DNA from: Acetobacter lambici
GTDB lineage: Bacteria > Pseudomonadota > Alphaproteobacteria > Acetobacterales > Acetobacteraceae
NCBI RefSeq assembly: GCF_011516885.1
Contig: NZ_WOTD01000001.1
Location: 370,022-434,021, forward strand
Direction: 5' to 3'
DNA length: 64,000 bases
Shown in pieces: positions 46,496-56,413 of this stretch (the stretch's first letter is position 1; each line of letters begins with the position of its first letter). The position numbers and the translations under genes are program-made. The notes beneath the pieces are model-generated. The model did not search any database, was not told the origin of the DNA, and saw only the letters and a list, made by a program, of their open reading frames with translations.

Positions 46496-46740
46496 GGTGT
46501 TTTCCTGAACCCTTTGTAATTTACACACTTTATAAGCAGAGAAATGGGCATGCAGCCACCCCCGCGCACCCCACTTTGGGTATAAAAACCCCGCCCGCAC
46601 CGCAGCACTGGCATGATCTGACGCACGAATGGTGGTTTGCGCACCAAGGCATGCGCCGGTAGGATGGGCTTTGCATTCAGCCCTCTGCGGTATTATGGCT
46701 GCGGCTCAACGATACATGTAAACGAACAGGTCAGCCAACC
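46496..46740. other. Divergent intergenic region upstream of argH
   Basis: 245 bp between a small minus-strand gene and argH. AT-rich patches occur near 46515-46535 (TTTACACACTTTATAA). No arginine-type operator could be assigned by eye. Confidence 0.35.
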
Positions 46741-48189
46741 ATGTCTTTGAAGAACCAGCCCCCGGCCCAAGCAGCCACCACAGCCAATGCCAATGCGCAG
46801 TGGGGCGGACGATTTGCGGGTGGACCTTCGGACATCATGCAGGCCATCAACGCCTCCATCAGCTTTGATAAAGCCCTGTGGAAGCAGGATATTGCCGGCT
46901 CCCTGGCCCATGCGGCCATGCTGGCGCATGTGGGCATCATCTCCCGCGAGGATGAAGCGGCAATCCGCAAGGGGCTGACCGAAATTGGCGCGGAAATCGC
47001 GGCTGGCAACTTTGCTTTTTCCGAAGCGCTGGAAGACATTCACATGAATATCGAAGCCCGCCTGTCCGAACGGATTGGCGAGGCTGGTAAACGCCTGCAC
47101 ACCGCGCGCTCACGCAATGATCAGGTGGCAACCGACTTCCGCCTGTGGGTGCGCGACGCCATAGACGGGCTGGACCAGCAGGTAGCATCCCTCATGCGCG
47201 CGCTGGCCGAGCGCGCGCGCGAACATGCGGCCGACCCAATGCCCGGCTTTACGCACCTGCAAACGGCGCAGCCGGTCACATTTGGCCACCACCTTATGGC
47301 CTATGTGGAAATGCTGGCCCGCGACCGGGGCCGTCTGGCCGATACGCGCCGCCGCCTGAACGAATGCCCCCTTGGCTCGGCCGCCCTTGCTGGCACGTCC
47401 TTCCCCATTGACCGGAAGATGACCGCCAGCCTGCTGCACTTTGACCGCCCGACCGCCAATTCGCTCGATGCGGTTTCTGACCGTGATTTCGCGCTTGAAT
47501 ACCTGTCCGCCCTGTCCATCATGGCCATGCATCTCTCCCGCATGGCAGAAGAGATTGTGATCTGGTGTTCCTCCCCCTTCTCCTTCATCCGACTGTCGGA
47601 CGCCTTTACCACCGGTTCTTCCATCATGCCGCAAAAGCGCAACCCGGATGCGGCCGAACTGGTCCGCGCCAAAACAGGCCGCATTAACGGCAGCCTGATC
47701 GGACTGCTAACGGTCATGAAAGGGCTGCCGCTGGCCTACGCCAAGGACATGCAGGAAGACAAGGAACCCGTTTTTGCCGCAACAGATGCCGCCGCCCTGT
47801 GCCTTGCCGCATGTGATGGCATGGTGCGTGACATGACCGCCAACACGCAGCAGATGCGCGCACTGGCGGGCTCTGGCTACTCCACCGCGACCGACATTGC
47901 GGACTGGCTGGTGCGTGTGCTCAAGGTGCCCTTCCGTACCGCCCACCACGTAACGGGCCGCCTTGTTGCCCGGGCGGAAGCCCAGAACATTGGTCTGGCG
48001 GACCTGACACTGGCTGAAATGCAGGCCGAAGAGCCGGGCATTACGCAGGATATCTACTCTGTTCTGACCGTTGACGCCTCCATAGCCTCCCGCACGAGCG
48101 AGGGCGGGACCGCTGGCTCCAACGTTCTGGCGCAGGCCACGCGCTGGCTGGACACGCTGGCAGACCACCCCACCACAGCAGAAGGCTGA
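46741..48189 (+). CDS. argH: Argininosuccinate lyase
   Basis: Final step of arginine synthesis; 482 residues. [60 protein letters not shown] and the signature [18 protein letters not shown] (catalytic Ser loop) are all present. It begins a plus-strand run argH-lptM-lysA-DUF4175 gene that is common in alphaproteobacteria. Some extra N-terminal residues (about 16) precede the core. Confidence 0.98.
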   Translation: MSLKNQPPAQAATTANANAQWGGRFAGGPSDIMQAINASISFDKALWKQDIAGSLAHAAMLAHVGIISREDEAAIRKGLTEIGAEIAAGNFAFSEALEDIHMNIEARLSERIGEAGKRLHTARSRNDQVATDFRLWVRDAIDGLDQQVASLMRALAERAREHAADPMPGFTHLQTAQPVTFGHHLMAYVEMLARDRGRLADTRRRLNECPLGSAALAGTSFPIDRKMTASLLHFDRPTANSLDAVSDRDFALEYLSALSIMAMHLSRMAEEIVIWCSSPFSFIRLSDAFTTGSSIMPQKRNPDAAELVRAKTGRINGSLIGLLTVMKGLPLAYAKDMQEDKEPVFAATDAAALCLAACDGMVRDMTANTQQMRALAGSGYSTATDIADWLVRVLKVPFRTAHHVTGRLVARAEAQNIGLADLTLAEMQAEEPGITQDIYSVLTVDASIASRTSEGGTAGSNVLAQATRWLDTLADHPTTAEG

Positions 48190-48194
48190 ACACG

Positions 48195-48335
48195 ATGACC
48201 CCCCGCCTGTTCATCGGCCTGTTTTTGGCAACCGTGTTGTGCCTGCCGCTGGCCGCCTGTGGCAAAAAGGGGCCCAATGTAGCCCCCGGCCCGCGTGACA
48301 AAATTACCTACCCCCACGTCTATCCGCCGGACTGA
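48195..48335 (+). CDS. lptM: Small lipoprotein, LptM/YifL-like
   Basis: A 46-residue lipoprotein with signal peptide and lipobox LPLAAC followed directly by GKKGP, the hallmark of LptM (YifL), which assists LptD disulfide maturation in the LPS translocon. The tail is short and Pro-rich (YPHVYPPD). It lies 5 bp after argH and upstream of lysA, the conserved place for this gene. Function is inferred from motif and synteny. Confidence 0.85.
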   Translation: MTPRLFIGLFLATVLCLPLAACGKKGPNVAPGPRDKITYPHVYPPD

Positions 48336-48340
48336 GCGTA

Positions 48341-48389
48341 ACACCCCGGGCACAACAGCCCCGCACCTGTGCCCAAGCGCGCCCGGTGT
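48341..48389 (+). other. Inverted repeats between lptM and lysA
   Basis: Nested repeats (ACACC/GGTGT outside; GGGCAC/GTGCCC inside) can fold into a bulged hairpin without a T tract. It could be a weak attenuator or RNA stabiliser, or nothing. Confidence 0.25.
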
Positions 48390-48453
48390 GAGGCTACTGG
48401 CCGCCTCGCCCACCCTTGACCCTACCCCTTTTTCCTAAGGCCCTGTTCGCCTC

Positions 48454-49797
48454 ATGGCTGACCTACCCGTCTATACCGACGCCGACCCCACGCTTGCTGA
48501 ACTGCTGGCAACACACCCGCAACTGACAACAGACCCCGTATGCGGGCTGATGTTTGAGGGTGTTCCCCTTAACGCCATTGCCGATGCCGTGGGCACACCC
48601 TGCTGGGTGCTGGGTGCTGGCACACTGCGCCAGCGCCTTGGCCGCATGCAGGCGGCCATGAAAAACGCCGGGCTGGACGTAAGCATTCACTACGCAGTCA
48701 AGGCGAATGACCACTTATCCGTTCTCTCCCTTATCGGGGAGGAAGGGTACGGCGCGGATATTGTGAGCGGTGGCGAACTGGCCCGCACCCAAAAAGCAGG
48801 CATTGCCGCACAACGGGTGGTGTTTTCCGGCGTGGGCAAAACCGATGCGGAACTGGAATACGCCATTGGTCTGGGCATTGGTCAGATCAACGTGGAAAGT
48901 GCTGAGGAACTGGCCATTATCTCGGCCATTGCAACACGCCTTGGCAAGCAGGCCACCGTTACGCTGCGCATCAACCCCGATGTGGATGCCAAAACCCACG
49001 CCAAAATCACAACAGGGCTTGCCGCCAACAAGTTTGGCATTCCGTTTGATAACGCAGCCGCCCTGTATGCCCACGCCTTTACCCTGCCCGGCCTTAAGCC
49101 GGTCGGCTTTGCCACCCATATTGGCAGCCAGATACTCTCCACCGCGCCATACCGTGCCGCCTACGCCCGCGTGGCCGAACTGGTCCGTACCGTGCGTGCA
49201 AGCGGCCTGAGCGTGGAAGCCGTGGATTGTGGCGGCGGGCTGGGCATTAGCTACCGCAACGAGGTGGAAGGCCAGCCCGAAGCACTGGCAGGCGCCATCC
49301 GCGCGGAGCTGGGCGAGTTGGGTCTGCGGCTGAGCATTGAGCCGGGGCGCTGGCCCATAGGCCCGGCGGGTGTGTTGCTGAGCAGCGTTATCCTGCGCAA
49401 GGAGGAAGGACTACCCAGCCCGTTTGTGGTGCTCGACGCCGCCATGAACGACATGGTCCGCCCCAGCATGTATGACGCATGGCATGGCATTGTGCCCCTG
49501 GCACCCCAGTCCTTCAGCCAGCCCGTAGCCCCCACCCATGTTGTTGGCCCGGTTTGCGAAAGTGGTGACACTTTTGCGCGTGACCGCCTGCTTCCACCCC
49601 TTGGCCGTGCATCCCGTATAGCCATTCTGGACACGGGCGCTTATGGTGCAGTCATGAGTTCCACCTACAACAGCCGCCCTCTGGCAACGCAGGTTCTGGT
49701 AGAGAACGGACAATGGACGGTCATACGCCCCCGGCAGACACTGGAAGAGTTGTGGCAAGATGAAGCCATGCCAGCCCCCCCCACCGGAAAAGTATGA
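48454..49797 (+). CDS. lysA: Diaminopimelate decarboxylase
   Basis: Makes lysine from meso-diaminopimelate; PLP enzyme of 447 residues. The PLP lysine is in IHYAVKAN, with VSGGELA, THIGSQI, VDCGGGLGI (phosphate grip) and GPVCESGD (catalytic Cys). The N-terminal 40 residues precede the usual barrel start. It lies 3 bp before the DUF4175 gene and downstream of argH and lptM. Confidence 0.97.
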   Translation: MADLPVYTDADPTLAELLATHPQLTTDPVCGLMFEGVPLNAIADAVGTPCWVLGAGTLRQRLGRMQAAMKNAGLDVSIHYAVKANDHLSVLSLIGEEGYGADIVSGGELARTQKAGIAAQRVVFSGVGKTDAELEYAIGLGIGQINVESAEELAIISAIATRLGKQATVTLRINPDVDAKTHAKITTGLAANKFGIPFDNAAALYAHAFTLPGLKPVGFATHIGSQILSTAPYRAAYARVAELVRTVRASGLSVEAVDCGGGLGISYRNEVEGQPEALAGAIRAELGELGLRLSIEPGRWPIGPAGVLLSSVILRKEEGLPSPFVVLDAAMNDMVRPSMYDAWHGIVPLAPQSFSQPVAPTHVVGPVCESGDTFARDRLLPPLGRASRIAILDTGAYGAVMSSTYNSRPLATQVLVENGQWTVIRPRQTLEELWQDEAMPAPPTGKV

Positions 49798-49800
49798 CAC

Positions 49801-52596
49801 ATGGGCGGTCTGAAACATGATCTGACCGCGTCAACCGCGCAGGATGGTACACTGGCGGCCCGTCTGGCCCATATGCGCCGCCATGCGGCCCTTGTTTTGC
49901 ACATTGAACGGCTCTGGCCAGCACTCCAGCCAACACTGGCCATGCTGGGGGGCTACACGCTGGCGGGCCTGCTCCGCCTGCCCCAACACCTATCGGACGG
50001 CCTGCGCCTTGTTGGCGTGGCGGGCTGGCTGAGCCTGTGTGGCTGGCGGCTCCATACCGATCTGGGCCGTTTGCGGCCCAACACACCGGAGGAAGTTGAC
50101 CGCCGGATCGAACAGGCATCCAGCCTGCACAACCGCCCCCTTGCCAGCCTGATGGACACCCCCGCCCCGCTGCCCCATACCAGCAGCACCGTCCTGTGGC
50201 AGGCCCACCGGCAACGGCTTCTGGCCTCCCTTGGTCATTTGCGGGCGGGCTGGCCCAACCTTATGCCCCAAGGGCGCGCCCGCCAGCTTACAGCCGCTGG
50301 TCTGGTGGTAGCCCTTGGCATTGCCACGGGTATTGCTGGCCCCTCCGCTCCGGGGCGCGTTCTGGCCGCCTTTATTCCGGGGCGCGATGACCCGGACGTA
50401 CCCCTGCCCCACATAGATGCGTGGATCACCCCCCCCACCTACGCACCAGACGCTCCCGTATTTTTAAGCGCAGGCCACCCCGTGCCACAGGTGCTCGAAG
50501 GGGCGCACCTGACCGTTATTGTAAACGGCATGGCCTCCCATCCCGTGCTGCAAGGCTCACGCGGCATGGTGGCGCAGGATGCAAAACGCCAGAAGCTGGA
50601 CCCGCATAGCTGGAAGCTGGAAGTCACCCTGACCCATAGCGGCCTGCTCCGCCTGACCGGGCGGGCGCGCACCATTGCAAGCTGGCCCATAACTGTTCTG
50701 CCAGATCTGGCACCCCAGGTCGCCTGGGGAGAATCTCCCGGCGCCACCGCCAAGGGCGACTGGCATACCCGCCTGCCCTACACCGCCAGCCATGCCTATG
50801 GCCTGTCGGATGTTAAGGTTGTGCTGCACGCAACCCACCCCGCCCGTGGCGCCAACCCCAAGCGGGAACTCAGCATTCCCCTCCCCCTGACCGGGCACCC
50901 CAAATCGGTTAAAAATGTTGTGGCACCCGACCTGTCGGAAAACCCGTGGGCCGGGCAGGAAGTCACAGGCCAGATTGAGGCCACCGCCACCAGCGGCCAC
51001 AAGGGGCTGAGTGCTCCAGCCACGTTCAGGCTTGGGGGCCGGGTTTTCCACTCCCCCATTGCCCGCGCCATTCTGGATGTGCGCAGACGTTTTGCTCTGG
51101 AGCAGGAAAAGCGTGAAGACACCGCGCAGGATCTGGAAGCACTGGGCGAGGCCCCCGGGCCGGTGCATGACCATACAGGCATGTTCCTGAACCTGACCAG
51201 CATTGTAGCCCTGCTCGATAACGCCGACATAGATGCCCAGACAGCACGAACAAGTGCGACCAACCTGCTATGGGACCTTGCGCTGGATATAGAAGACCGG
51301 CGCACAGGCGATAACACCAGTGCCCAAGCCTCCATCGACGTACGCGCAGCACAGGCCGATGTTGCCCAGAAACTGGCCGACATGAAGCGCGACGGCACCC
51401 ACAACCAGCAAGCACAGGAAGAACTGGAACAGAGCCTTAAAGCACTACAGGACGCCATTGCCCGCAAAATGCAGGCTCTGGCCGATGCCGCCCTGCGCAA
51501 CCATACAGCCATACCTGACCTGCCCGGTTTTTCCGCCGCAGGGAACAAGGCGTTTGACCGGCTGATGAAACAACTGCGCTCCGATGCCGCCAATGGCCGC
51601 TCGGGGGATGCCATGCAACGCCTGCAGGAGATGGAAAACGCAACCGAGCGCATGCGCAACGCAACACCACAGGACCTTGCCGCTCTGGCCCAGCAGATGC
51701 TGGCACAGCAAAAAGCACGCGAACAGGCCGCCGCCCTGCACGACCTGACAACCAAGGAATCCAGCCTGCTGGACCACGCCCAGTCCCGCCTTGATGAGCA
51801 TTTGCGCAGCCTTTCCCAACAGCAGAGCGACCTTGCCGATGATGGGGATGGAGAAGCCGCGGAATACGCCAACCTCCCTACATCCGAACTCCTGCGCAGG
51901 CTTGGACTTTCCGCTCCACCGGACATGGGCGCGCCCAACACAGGCCCACAACCCGCACCCGGCGCAACACAACCCCCGGCAGGCATGCCAGACCCCGCCA
52001 AGGCGGAAGCGCAGGCCACCGCACGCCGTACGGAACGGGCCACCCAACATGCGCTTGAACAGGCCCTGAGCGAGCTCAAAGACGAGTTCAAGGACTTAAC
52101 CGGCAAAACCCCCGATGCGTTTGAACAGGCCCGCAAGAACATGGCCGCCGCCCGCAAGGCACTGGCCGATGGAGACGATGCCGCCGCCGCCAGTGCGGAG
52201 GAAAAAGCGCTTGAGGCCCTGCGCCAGAGCCGCAAACAGATGCAGGACAGCATGAAGGGCAACGGCCAGAACACAACCCCCAGCTTTTTGCCCTCCTTTG
52301 GCAATCGTGGTGACGGCTCGTCCGGCTCGGGCAATACGGGGGAAAGCGGCAATGGTCAGCCCTCCGATAATGCAGGCGAAAACGGGGATGACGAAAACAC
52401 AACCGGCAAGGACCCGCTTGGTCGCAAGGAAGGCGAAGGCGCGGACCAAAACACGGATGACAGCACCCATATTCCTGACACGGTAGCCCGCCAGCGTGCG
52501 CGTGAGATTGAACAGGAACTGCGCCGCCGCGATTCCGACCGCACCCGCCCGCAACAGGAACTGGAATATCTGGACCGCCTGCTCAAACCTTTCTGA
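49801..52596 (+). CDS. TIGR02302/DUF4175 family membrane protein
   Basis: A 931-residue protein with two or three N-terminal membrane segments (residues about 40-80 and 160-185), a periplasmic beta region (WITPPTYAPDAPVFL, followed by immunoglobulin-like strands) and a long C-terminal helical, Gln/Ala/Arg-rich coiled-coil part with many QQ pairs. The tail after about residue 830 is Gly/Asn/Ser-rich. This is the layout of TIGR02302 proteins that follow lysA in alphaproteobacteria. Function is unknown; an envelope role is inferred. Confidence 0.85.
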   Translation: MGGLKHDLTASTAQDGTLAARLAHMRRHAALVLHIERLWPALQPTLAMLGGYTLAGLLRLPQHLSDGLRLVGVAGWLSLCGWRLHTDLGRLRPNTPEEVDRRIEQASSLHNRPLASLMDTPAPLPHTSSTVLWQAHRQRLLASLGHLRAGWPNLMPQGRARQLTAAGLVVALGIATGIAGPSAPGRVLAAFIPGRDDPDVPLPHIDAWITPPTYAPDAPVFLSAGHPVPQVLEGAHLTVIVNGMASHPVLQGSRGMVAQDAKRQKLDPHSWKLEVTLTHSGLLRLTGRARTIASWPITVLPDLAPQVAWGESPGATAKGDWHTRLPYTASHAYGLSDVKVVLHATHPARGANPKRELSIPLPLTGHPKSVKNVVAPDLSENPWAGQEVTGQIEATATSGHKGLSAPATFRLGGRVFHSPIARAILDVRRRFALEQEKREDTAQDLEALGEAPGPVHDHTGMFLNLTSIVALLDNADIDAQTARTSATNLLWDLALDIEDRRTGDNTSAQASIDVRAAQADVAQKLADMKRDGTHNQQAQEELEQSLKALQDAIARKMQALADAALRNHTAIPDLPGFSAAGNKAFDRLMKQLRSDAANGRSGDAMQRLQEMENATERMRNATPQDLAALAQQMLAQQKAREQAAALHDLTTKESSLLDHAQSRLDEHLRSLSQQQSDLADDGDGEAAEYANLPTSELLRRLGLSAPPDMGAPNTGPQPAPGATQPPAGMPDPAKAEAQATARRTERATQHALEQALSELKDEFKDLTGKTPDAFEQARKNMAAARKALADGDDAAAASAEEKALEALRQSRKQMQDSMKGNGQNTTPSFLPSFGNRGDGSSGSGNTGESGNGQPSDNAGENGDDENTTGKDPLGRKEGEGADQNTDDSTHIPDTVARQRAREIEQELRRRDSDRTRPQQELEYLDRLLKPF

Positions 52597-52792
52597 GCAG
52601 ACCATAGCCCTGCGCGGGGCCACTCAGGGCCGGTCATGCCACTACAGTGACCCCGCAATGCGCAGGTCCGGCCTTCCCGCGCCACGGGCCGCACGGCACA
52701 TACTGGACCAAGGCCGCCCCAACGCGGCATAACAGACGGGCACAGGGTGCCAGTTTTGCAAGCCTGCCGCCCCATATAAAGGGAGAGCCTTC
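52597..52792. other. Intergenic region before the alcohol dehydrogenase
   Basis: 196 GC-rich bp with no gene and no clear hairpin. GGGAG precedes the ATG at 52793. A promoter is expected here but cannot be defined by eye. Confidence 0.3.
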
Positions 52793-53776
52793 ATGTTCGC
52801 CATGCGTCTGCACAGCCCGCGCACCCCACTGCAATGGGAAGAACTGCCCGACCCCACCCCCGGCCCGGACCAGATACGGGTCAAGGTGCTGGCCTGTGGC
52901 GTGTGCCGCACGGATCTGCACGTAGTCGATGGCGATCTGACCCACCCCAAACTGCCCGTAACGCCGGGGCACGAAATTATTGGCCGTATTGATATGCTGG
53001 GCAGTGGCGTTACGTCGCTTCAGGTTGGGCAGCGCGTGGGTATTCCGTGGCTGGGCCATACGTGCGGCCACTGCCCCTACTGCGCCACCGACCACGAAAA
53101 CCTGTGCGACCACCCCATTTTTACCGGCTACACGCGTGATGGCGGTTACGCCACAATGACTGTGGCCGATGCGCATTTTGCCTTCCCCATGGGGGAGGTC
53201 GGGTCCGATGTCTCATTGGCTCCCCTGCTATGCGCGGGGCTGATCGGCTGGCGATCACTTGGCAAAACGGGCAACGCCCAGAAAGTTGGTCTGTACGGCT
53301 TTGGGGCCGCGGCACATATTATTGCGCAGGTGCTGGTCTGGCAAAAACGCGAGGTTTACGCCTTTACCCGCCCGAACGACACAAAAACGCAGGAATTTGC
53401 CCGCTCACTGGGGGCCAGATGGGCCGGTGGGTCGGACGCTCTGCCGCCCGAACAACTGGATGCGGCCATTATTTTTGCCCCCGACGGCGCTCTGGTACCC
53501 GCAGCCCTTAAAACCCTGCGCAAAGGGGGCCGCGTGGTGTGCGCGGGTATCCATATGAGCGAGATCCCCGCTTTTTCCTACGATACGTTGTGGGAGGAGC
53601 GCGATATTGTCTCCGTTGCCAACCTGACACGGGAGGACGGGTTGGAGTTCCTCTCCCTCGCGCCCAAAATTGGCATCCACACGACCACCACGACCTATGC
53701 GCTCAAGGACGCCAATAAAGCGCTGGATGATCTGCGCCATGGCCGGTTTGATGGCGCCGCCGTACTGGTGCCCTAA
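52793..53776 (+). CDS. Zinc-dependent alcohol dehydrogenase
   Basis: A 327-residue medium-chain dehydrogenase. Catalytic zinc ligands are Cys38 (CGVCRTD) and His60-Glu61 (PGHE). The structural zinc cysteines are complete at 91, 94, 97 and 105 (CGHCPYCATDHENLC). The nucleotide motif is GLYGFGAAAHI. It resembles AdhA-type enzymes acting on short alcohols or aldehydes. It converges with the ArsR gene so tightly that the two stop codons overlap. Substrate is not predictable. Confidence 0.92.
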   Translation: MFAMRLHSPRTPLQWEELPDPTPGPDQIRVKVLACGVCRTDLHVVDGDLTHPKLPVTPGHEIIGRIDMLGSGVTSLQVGQRVGIPWLGHTCGHCPYCATDHENLCDHPIFTGYTRDGGYATMTVADAHFAFPMGEVGSDVSLAPLLCAGLIGWRSLGKTGNAQKVGLYGFGAAAHIIAQVLVWQKREVYAFTRPNDTKTQEFARSLGARWAGGSDALPPEQLDAAIIFAPDGALVPAALKTLRKGGRVVCAGIHMSEIPAFSYDTLWEERDIVSVANLTREDGLEFLSLAPKIGIHTTTTTYALKDANKALDDLRHGRFDGAAVLVP

Positions 53777-54093
53777 GCGGGCACATCCCCGGCTCTGGCC
53801 GCTGCCAGAATGGCGGCCAGAACACCGGGAAAACGACTTTCCAGTTCCTGTTCACGCAGGGAGTTCATATGGGTCACGCCCACAACATCGGTACGGATGA
53901 CCCCCGCCTTGCGCAGCACGGAAAAATGGTGCGACACGGAGGACTTTGGCCGCCCATCCTGCAACGGCGCACAGGGCTGTGGCTGGCAGAGTGCAAGCTT
54001 GCGCACCACCTCCAGCCGGAACGGGTCGGACAGGGCGTAAAGCAGGCAGGACAGTTGCAGGTCCTGCGTCAAAGGGTGGTCATACTGCTTCAT
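53773..54093 (-). CDS. ArsR-family transcriptional regulator
   Basis: A 106-residue winged-helix regulator: LSDPFRLEVVRKLALC, then the recognition helix SSVSHHFSVLRKAGVI and a wing ending RTDVVG. It has two N-terminal Cys (QPQPCAPL and SCLL) but no canonical ELCVCDL metal box, so the signal is uncertain. It is divergent from the OYE gene across a perfect 32-bp palindrome, very likely its own operator, so it probably represses both genes until an electrophile or other signal is present. Confidence 0.9.
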   Translation of the reverse strand: MKQYDHPLTQDLQLSCLLYALSDPFRLEVVRKLALCQPQPCAPLQDGRPKSSVSHHFSVLRKAGVIRTDVVGVTHMNSLREQELESRFPGVLAAILAAARAGDVPA

Positions 54094-54126
54094 GAAAATA
54101 TCTGACCTGCCTCTTCCCTTGCTTTG

Positions 54127-54158
54127 CCCGTTAGTTCGACTATAGTCGAACTAACGGG
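54127..54158. promoter_or_regulatory. Perfect 32-bp palindromic operator
   Basis: Each half reads CCCGTTAGTTCGACTA followed by its exact reverse complement (centre between 54142 and 54143). It lies between the ArsR and OYE genes, about 34 bp from each start. A TATAAC (-10-like) follows at 54161-54166, so binding would block the OYE promoter. It is the expected size for a dimeric ArsR regulator. Confidence 0.82.
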
Positions 54159-54192
54159 GCTATAACGCCCCTTTGTAACAGGAGCATGGTCC

Positions 54193-55284
54193 ATGCCAAC
54201 GCTTTTCGACTCTTATACCCTTAAAGGCAGCACACTGCGCAACCGCATTGCTGTTGGCCCCATGTGCCAGTATCAGGCGCAGGACGGTATGCCCAATGAC
54301 TGGCACAGCGTACACTATGCCTCCCTCGCACGGGGTGGCGCGGGGCTTGTCACGCTGGAAGCCACCGCTGTCTCCCCCGAAGGGCGGATTACCCCCAACT
54401 GCCTTGGCCTGTGGAATGATGAGCAGGCCGCAGCCTTTGCCCCCATTGTTGCCAGCATTCGCAAAACAGGGGCAACACCGGGGATCCAGATTGCCCATGC
54501 AGGCCGCAAGGCCAGCGCCCATGTGCCATGGGAGGGCGACGACCATATTGCAGCCTCCGACCCGCGCGGCTGGCAGCCCATTGCCCCCTCCCCCGTAGCG
54601 TTTGGCGCTAACCTGCCCCGCGTTCCGCATGAAATGACCCTTGAGGACATTGAGCGCGTTAAAAACGACTTTGTCGCCGCAGCCATTCGTGCGCGTGACC
54701 TAGGGTTTGAGTGGCTGATGCTCCATTTTGCCCACGGGTATCTGGCGCAGAGCTTCTGGTCCACGCACTCCAACAAACGCACCGACCGTTATGGTGGCTC
54801 GGCCGAAAACCGTGGACGCTTTTTGCTGGAAACACTGGCCGCCGTGCGCGCCGTCTGGCCAGAAGACCGCCCGCTGAGCGCACGTTTTGGCGTCATTGAA
54901 TTTGATGGCAACGACGAGCAGACGCTTGAGGACTCCATTGCCCTCGTGCGTAAAATGAAAGAGCACGGACTGGACTTTCTGGATGTCAGCATCGGATTTT
55001 CCACCCCCGATGCCACCATTCCGTGGGGTGCGGGCTTTATGACCCCCGTCGCCCACAAGGTGCGGCAGGCAACGGGGCTGCCCGTCACCACATCGTGGTA
55101 CATCAGCGAAGGACGTCAGGCTGATGCGCTGATCCGTAACGAGATTGTGGATGTGGCCACAATCGGCCGTCCGCTGCTGGCCAACCCACACTGGCCGCAC
55201 GAAGCCGCGCGTATTCTGCACGCCAAGGACGCAAAAACCGTTCTGCCGCCATCCTACGCATGGTGGCTCGCACGCTACCAGTAA
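54193..55284 (+). CDS. NADH:flavin oxidoreductase (Old Yellow Enzyme, YqjM/NamA class)
   Basis: A 363-residue FMN-dependent ene-reductase of the TIM-barrel OYE family. The class-defining Cys in PMCQYQAQDG, HAGRKAS, HFAHGYLAQSFWS (catalytic His and Tyr) and NKRTDRYGGS are intact. It reduces activated C=C bonds of enals, quinones or nitro compounds. Its divergent ArsR regulator and operator suggest induction by a toxic electrophile. AGGAG lies 9 nt before the ATG. Confidence 0.94.
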   Translation: MPTLFDSYTLKGSTLRNRIAVGPMCQYQAQDGMPNDWHSVHYASLARGGAGLVTLEATAVSPEGRITPNCLGLWNDEQAAAFAPIVASIRKTGATPGIQIAHAGRKASAHVPWEGDDHIAASDPRGWQPIAPSPVAFGANLPRVPHEMTLEDIERVKNDFVAAAIRARDLGFEWLMLHFAHGYLAQSFWSTHSNKRTDRYGGSAENRGRFLLETLAAVRAVWPEDRPLSARFGVIEFDGNDEQTLEDSIALVRKMKEHGLDFLDVSIGFSTPDATIPWGAGFMTPVAHKVRQATGLPVTTSWYISEGRQADALIRNEIVDVATIGRPLLANPHWPHEAARILHAKDAKTVLPPSYAWWLARYQ

Positions 55285-55351
55285 CGCGGCACCCCAAAAT
55301 CCGCGTTAACGACCAGCCCGTATCAGGCCTGACCTGTGCGGGCTGGCTGCA

Positions 55352-55383
55352 CCATAACCCGCACATATTATGGCGGGTTATGG
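55352..55383. terminator. Hairpin between convergent OYE and panB genes
   Basis: CCATAACCCGC and its exact complement around a 10-nt loop. An overlapping alternative hairpin (TGTGCGGG/CCCGCACA, 55335-55365) excludes it, so two folds are possible. It is probably a bidirectional terminator. Confidence 0.5.
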
Positions 55384-55425
55384 CGCTCTACCTCCCCAAA
55401 TCCCCCAAAAAACATTCTGGCAGGC

Positions 55426-56244
55426 TTAGTCCGCCTTGGGCATGCCCACACATTCCGCAGGGCCGGGAAAAGTGCGTGTGCGCACCGCTTGGGCATACTC
55501 CGCCACGGCACGGTCCACCTCCTGCCCCAGATTGGCGAACTTACGCACAAACCTTGGCGTAAAGTCGGGGAACAGACCCAGCATATCCTCGGCTACCAGA
55601 ATCTGCCCATCGCACTGCGGGGATGCCCCTATGCCAATGGTCATAATACCAAGGGCTTCGGTTATGGCGCGTGAGAGGGGTTCCATTGTGCTCTCGATCA
55701 CCACGGCAAAGGCTCCGGCTTTTTCCACCGCCAGAGCATCGGCCATAACCTGCTCGGCCTCGCTCCCGCGCCCGATAGTCCGGAAGCCCCCATGCGCATG
55801 CACGGCCTGCGGCTTAAGCCCGATATGCCCGATAACCGGAATACCGCGCTGAACGAGGAATTCTATGGTCGGGGCCATTTCCTGCCCCCCTTCGAGCTTG
55901 ACGCACCCAGCCCCCGTTCTGGCCATAATATCCGCCGCCACCCGGAACGCCTGCTGCGGGCTTTCCTGATAACTGCCAAAAGGCATATCCACGGCCACAC
56001 AGGCCTTCTGGCTCCCGCGCACAACGGCCTGCCCGTGGGCGATCATCATATCCACACTGACCGCCAGTGTGGACTCCATGCCGTACACCACCATGCCCAG
56101 CGAATCCCCTACCAGAAGCAGGTCGCAATGGGGGTCCAGCAGGCGGGCCATGGGGGTTGTGTATGCGGTCAGGGAGACTATGGGCGTATCCAGTGCCGCC
56201 AGCGAACGGGGCGTGTGCCGCCGCACTGTGTGGTGTTTGCTCAA
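55426..56244 (-). CDS. panB: 3-methyl-2-oxobutanoate hydroxymethyltransferase
   Basis: First step of pantothenate synthesis, using methylene-THF; 272 residues. [28 protein letters not shown], the metal site Asp in VAVDMPFG, and VKLEGG and GHIGLKPQ match PanB. The start is TTG at 56244. No panC is adjacent. It converges with the OYE gene and is divergent from tRNA-Tyr. Confidence 0.96.
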   Translation of the reverse strand: MSKHHTVRRHTPRSLAALDTPIVSLTAYTTPMARLLDPHCDLLLVGDSLGMVVYGMESTLAVSVDMMIAHGQAVVRGSQKACVAVDMPFGSYQESPQQAFRVAADIMARTGAGCVKLEGGQEMAPTIEFLVQRGIPVIGHIGLKPQAVHAHGGFRTIGRGSEAEQVMADALAVEKAGAFAVVIESTMEPLSRAITEALGIMTIGIGASPQCDGQILVAEDMLGLFPDFTPRFVRKFANLGQEVDRAVAEYAQAVRTRTFPGPAECVGMPKAD

Positions 56245-56413
56245 AACCTAAACTCCCCGTAACTGTCGGATACCCAAAACCGGATGCAGCTTTTCCCCTA
56301 ACCTCCACATATGTCCACCCCAAAGCCTGTAAATCTTTTGCCAATCCGTAACGCTCTTGATGCAGCATAAAACCCCCTAACCCACCACGGGCAAAGAATA
56401 TTCATCAAAGCCA

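Noticed and set aside
50796..52352. A 518-codon minus-strand frame
   Set aside because: Ser/Arg/Ala-rich antisense of the DUF4175 coiled-coil gene; no ribosome site or family features.
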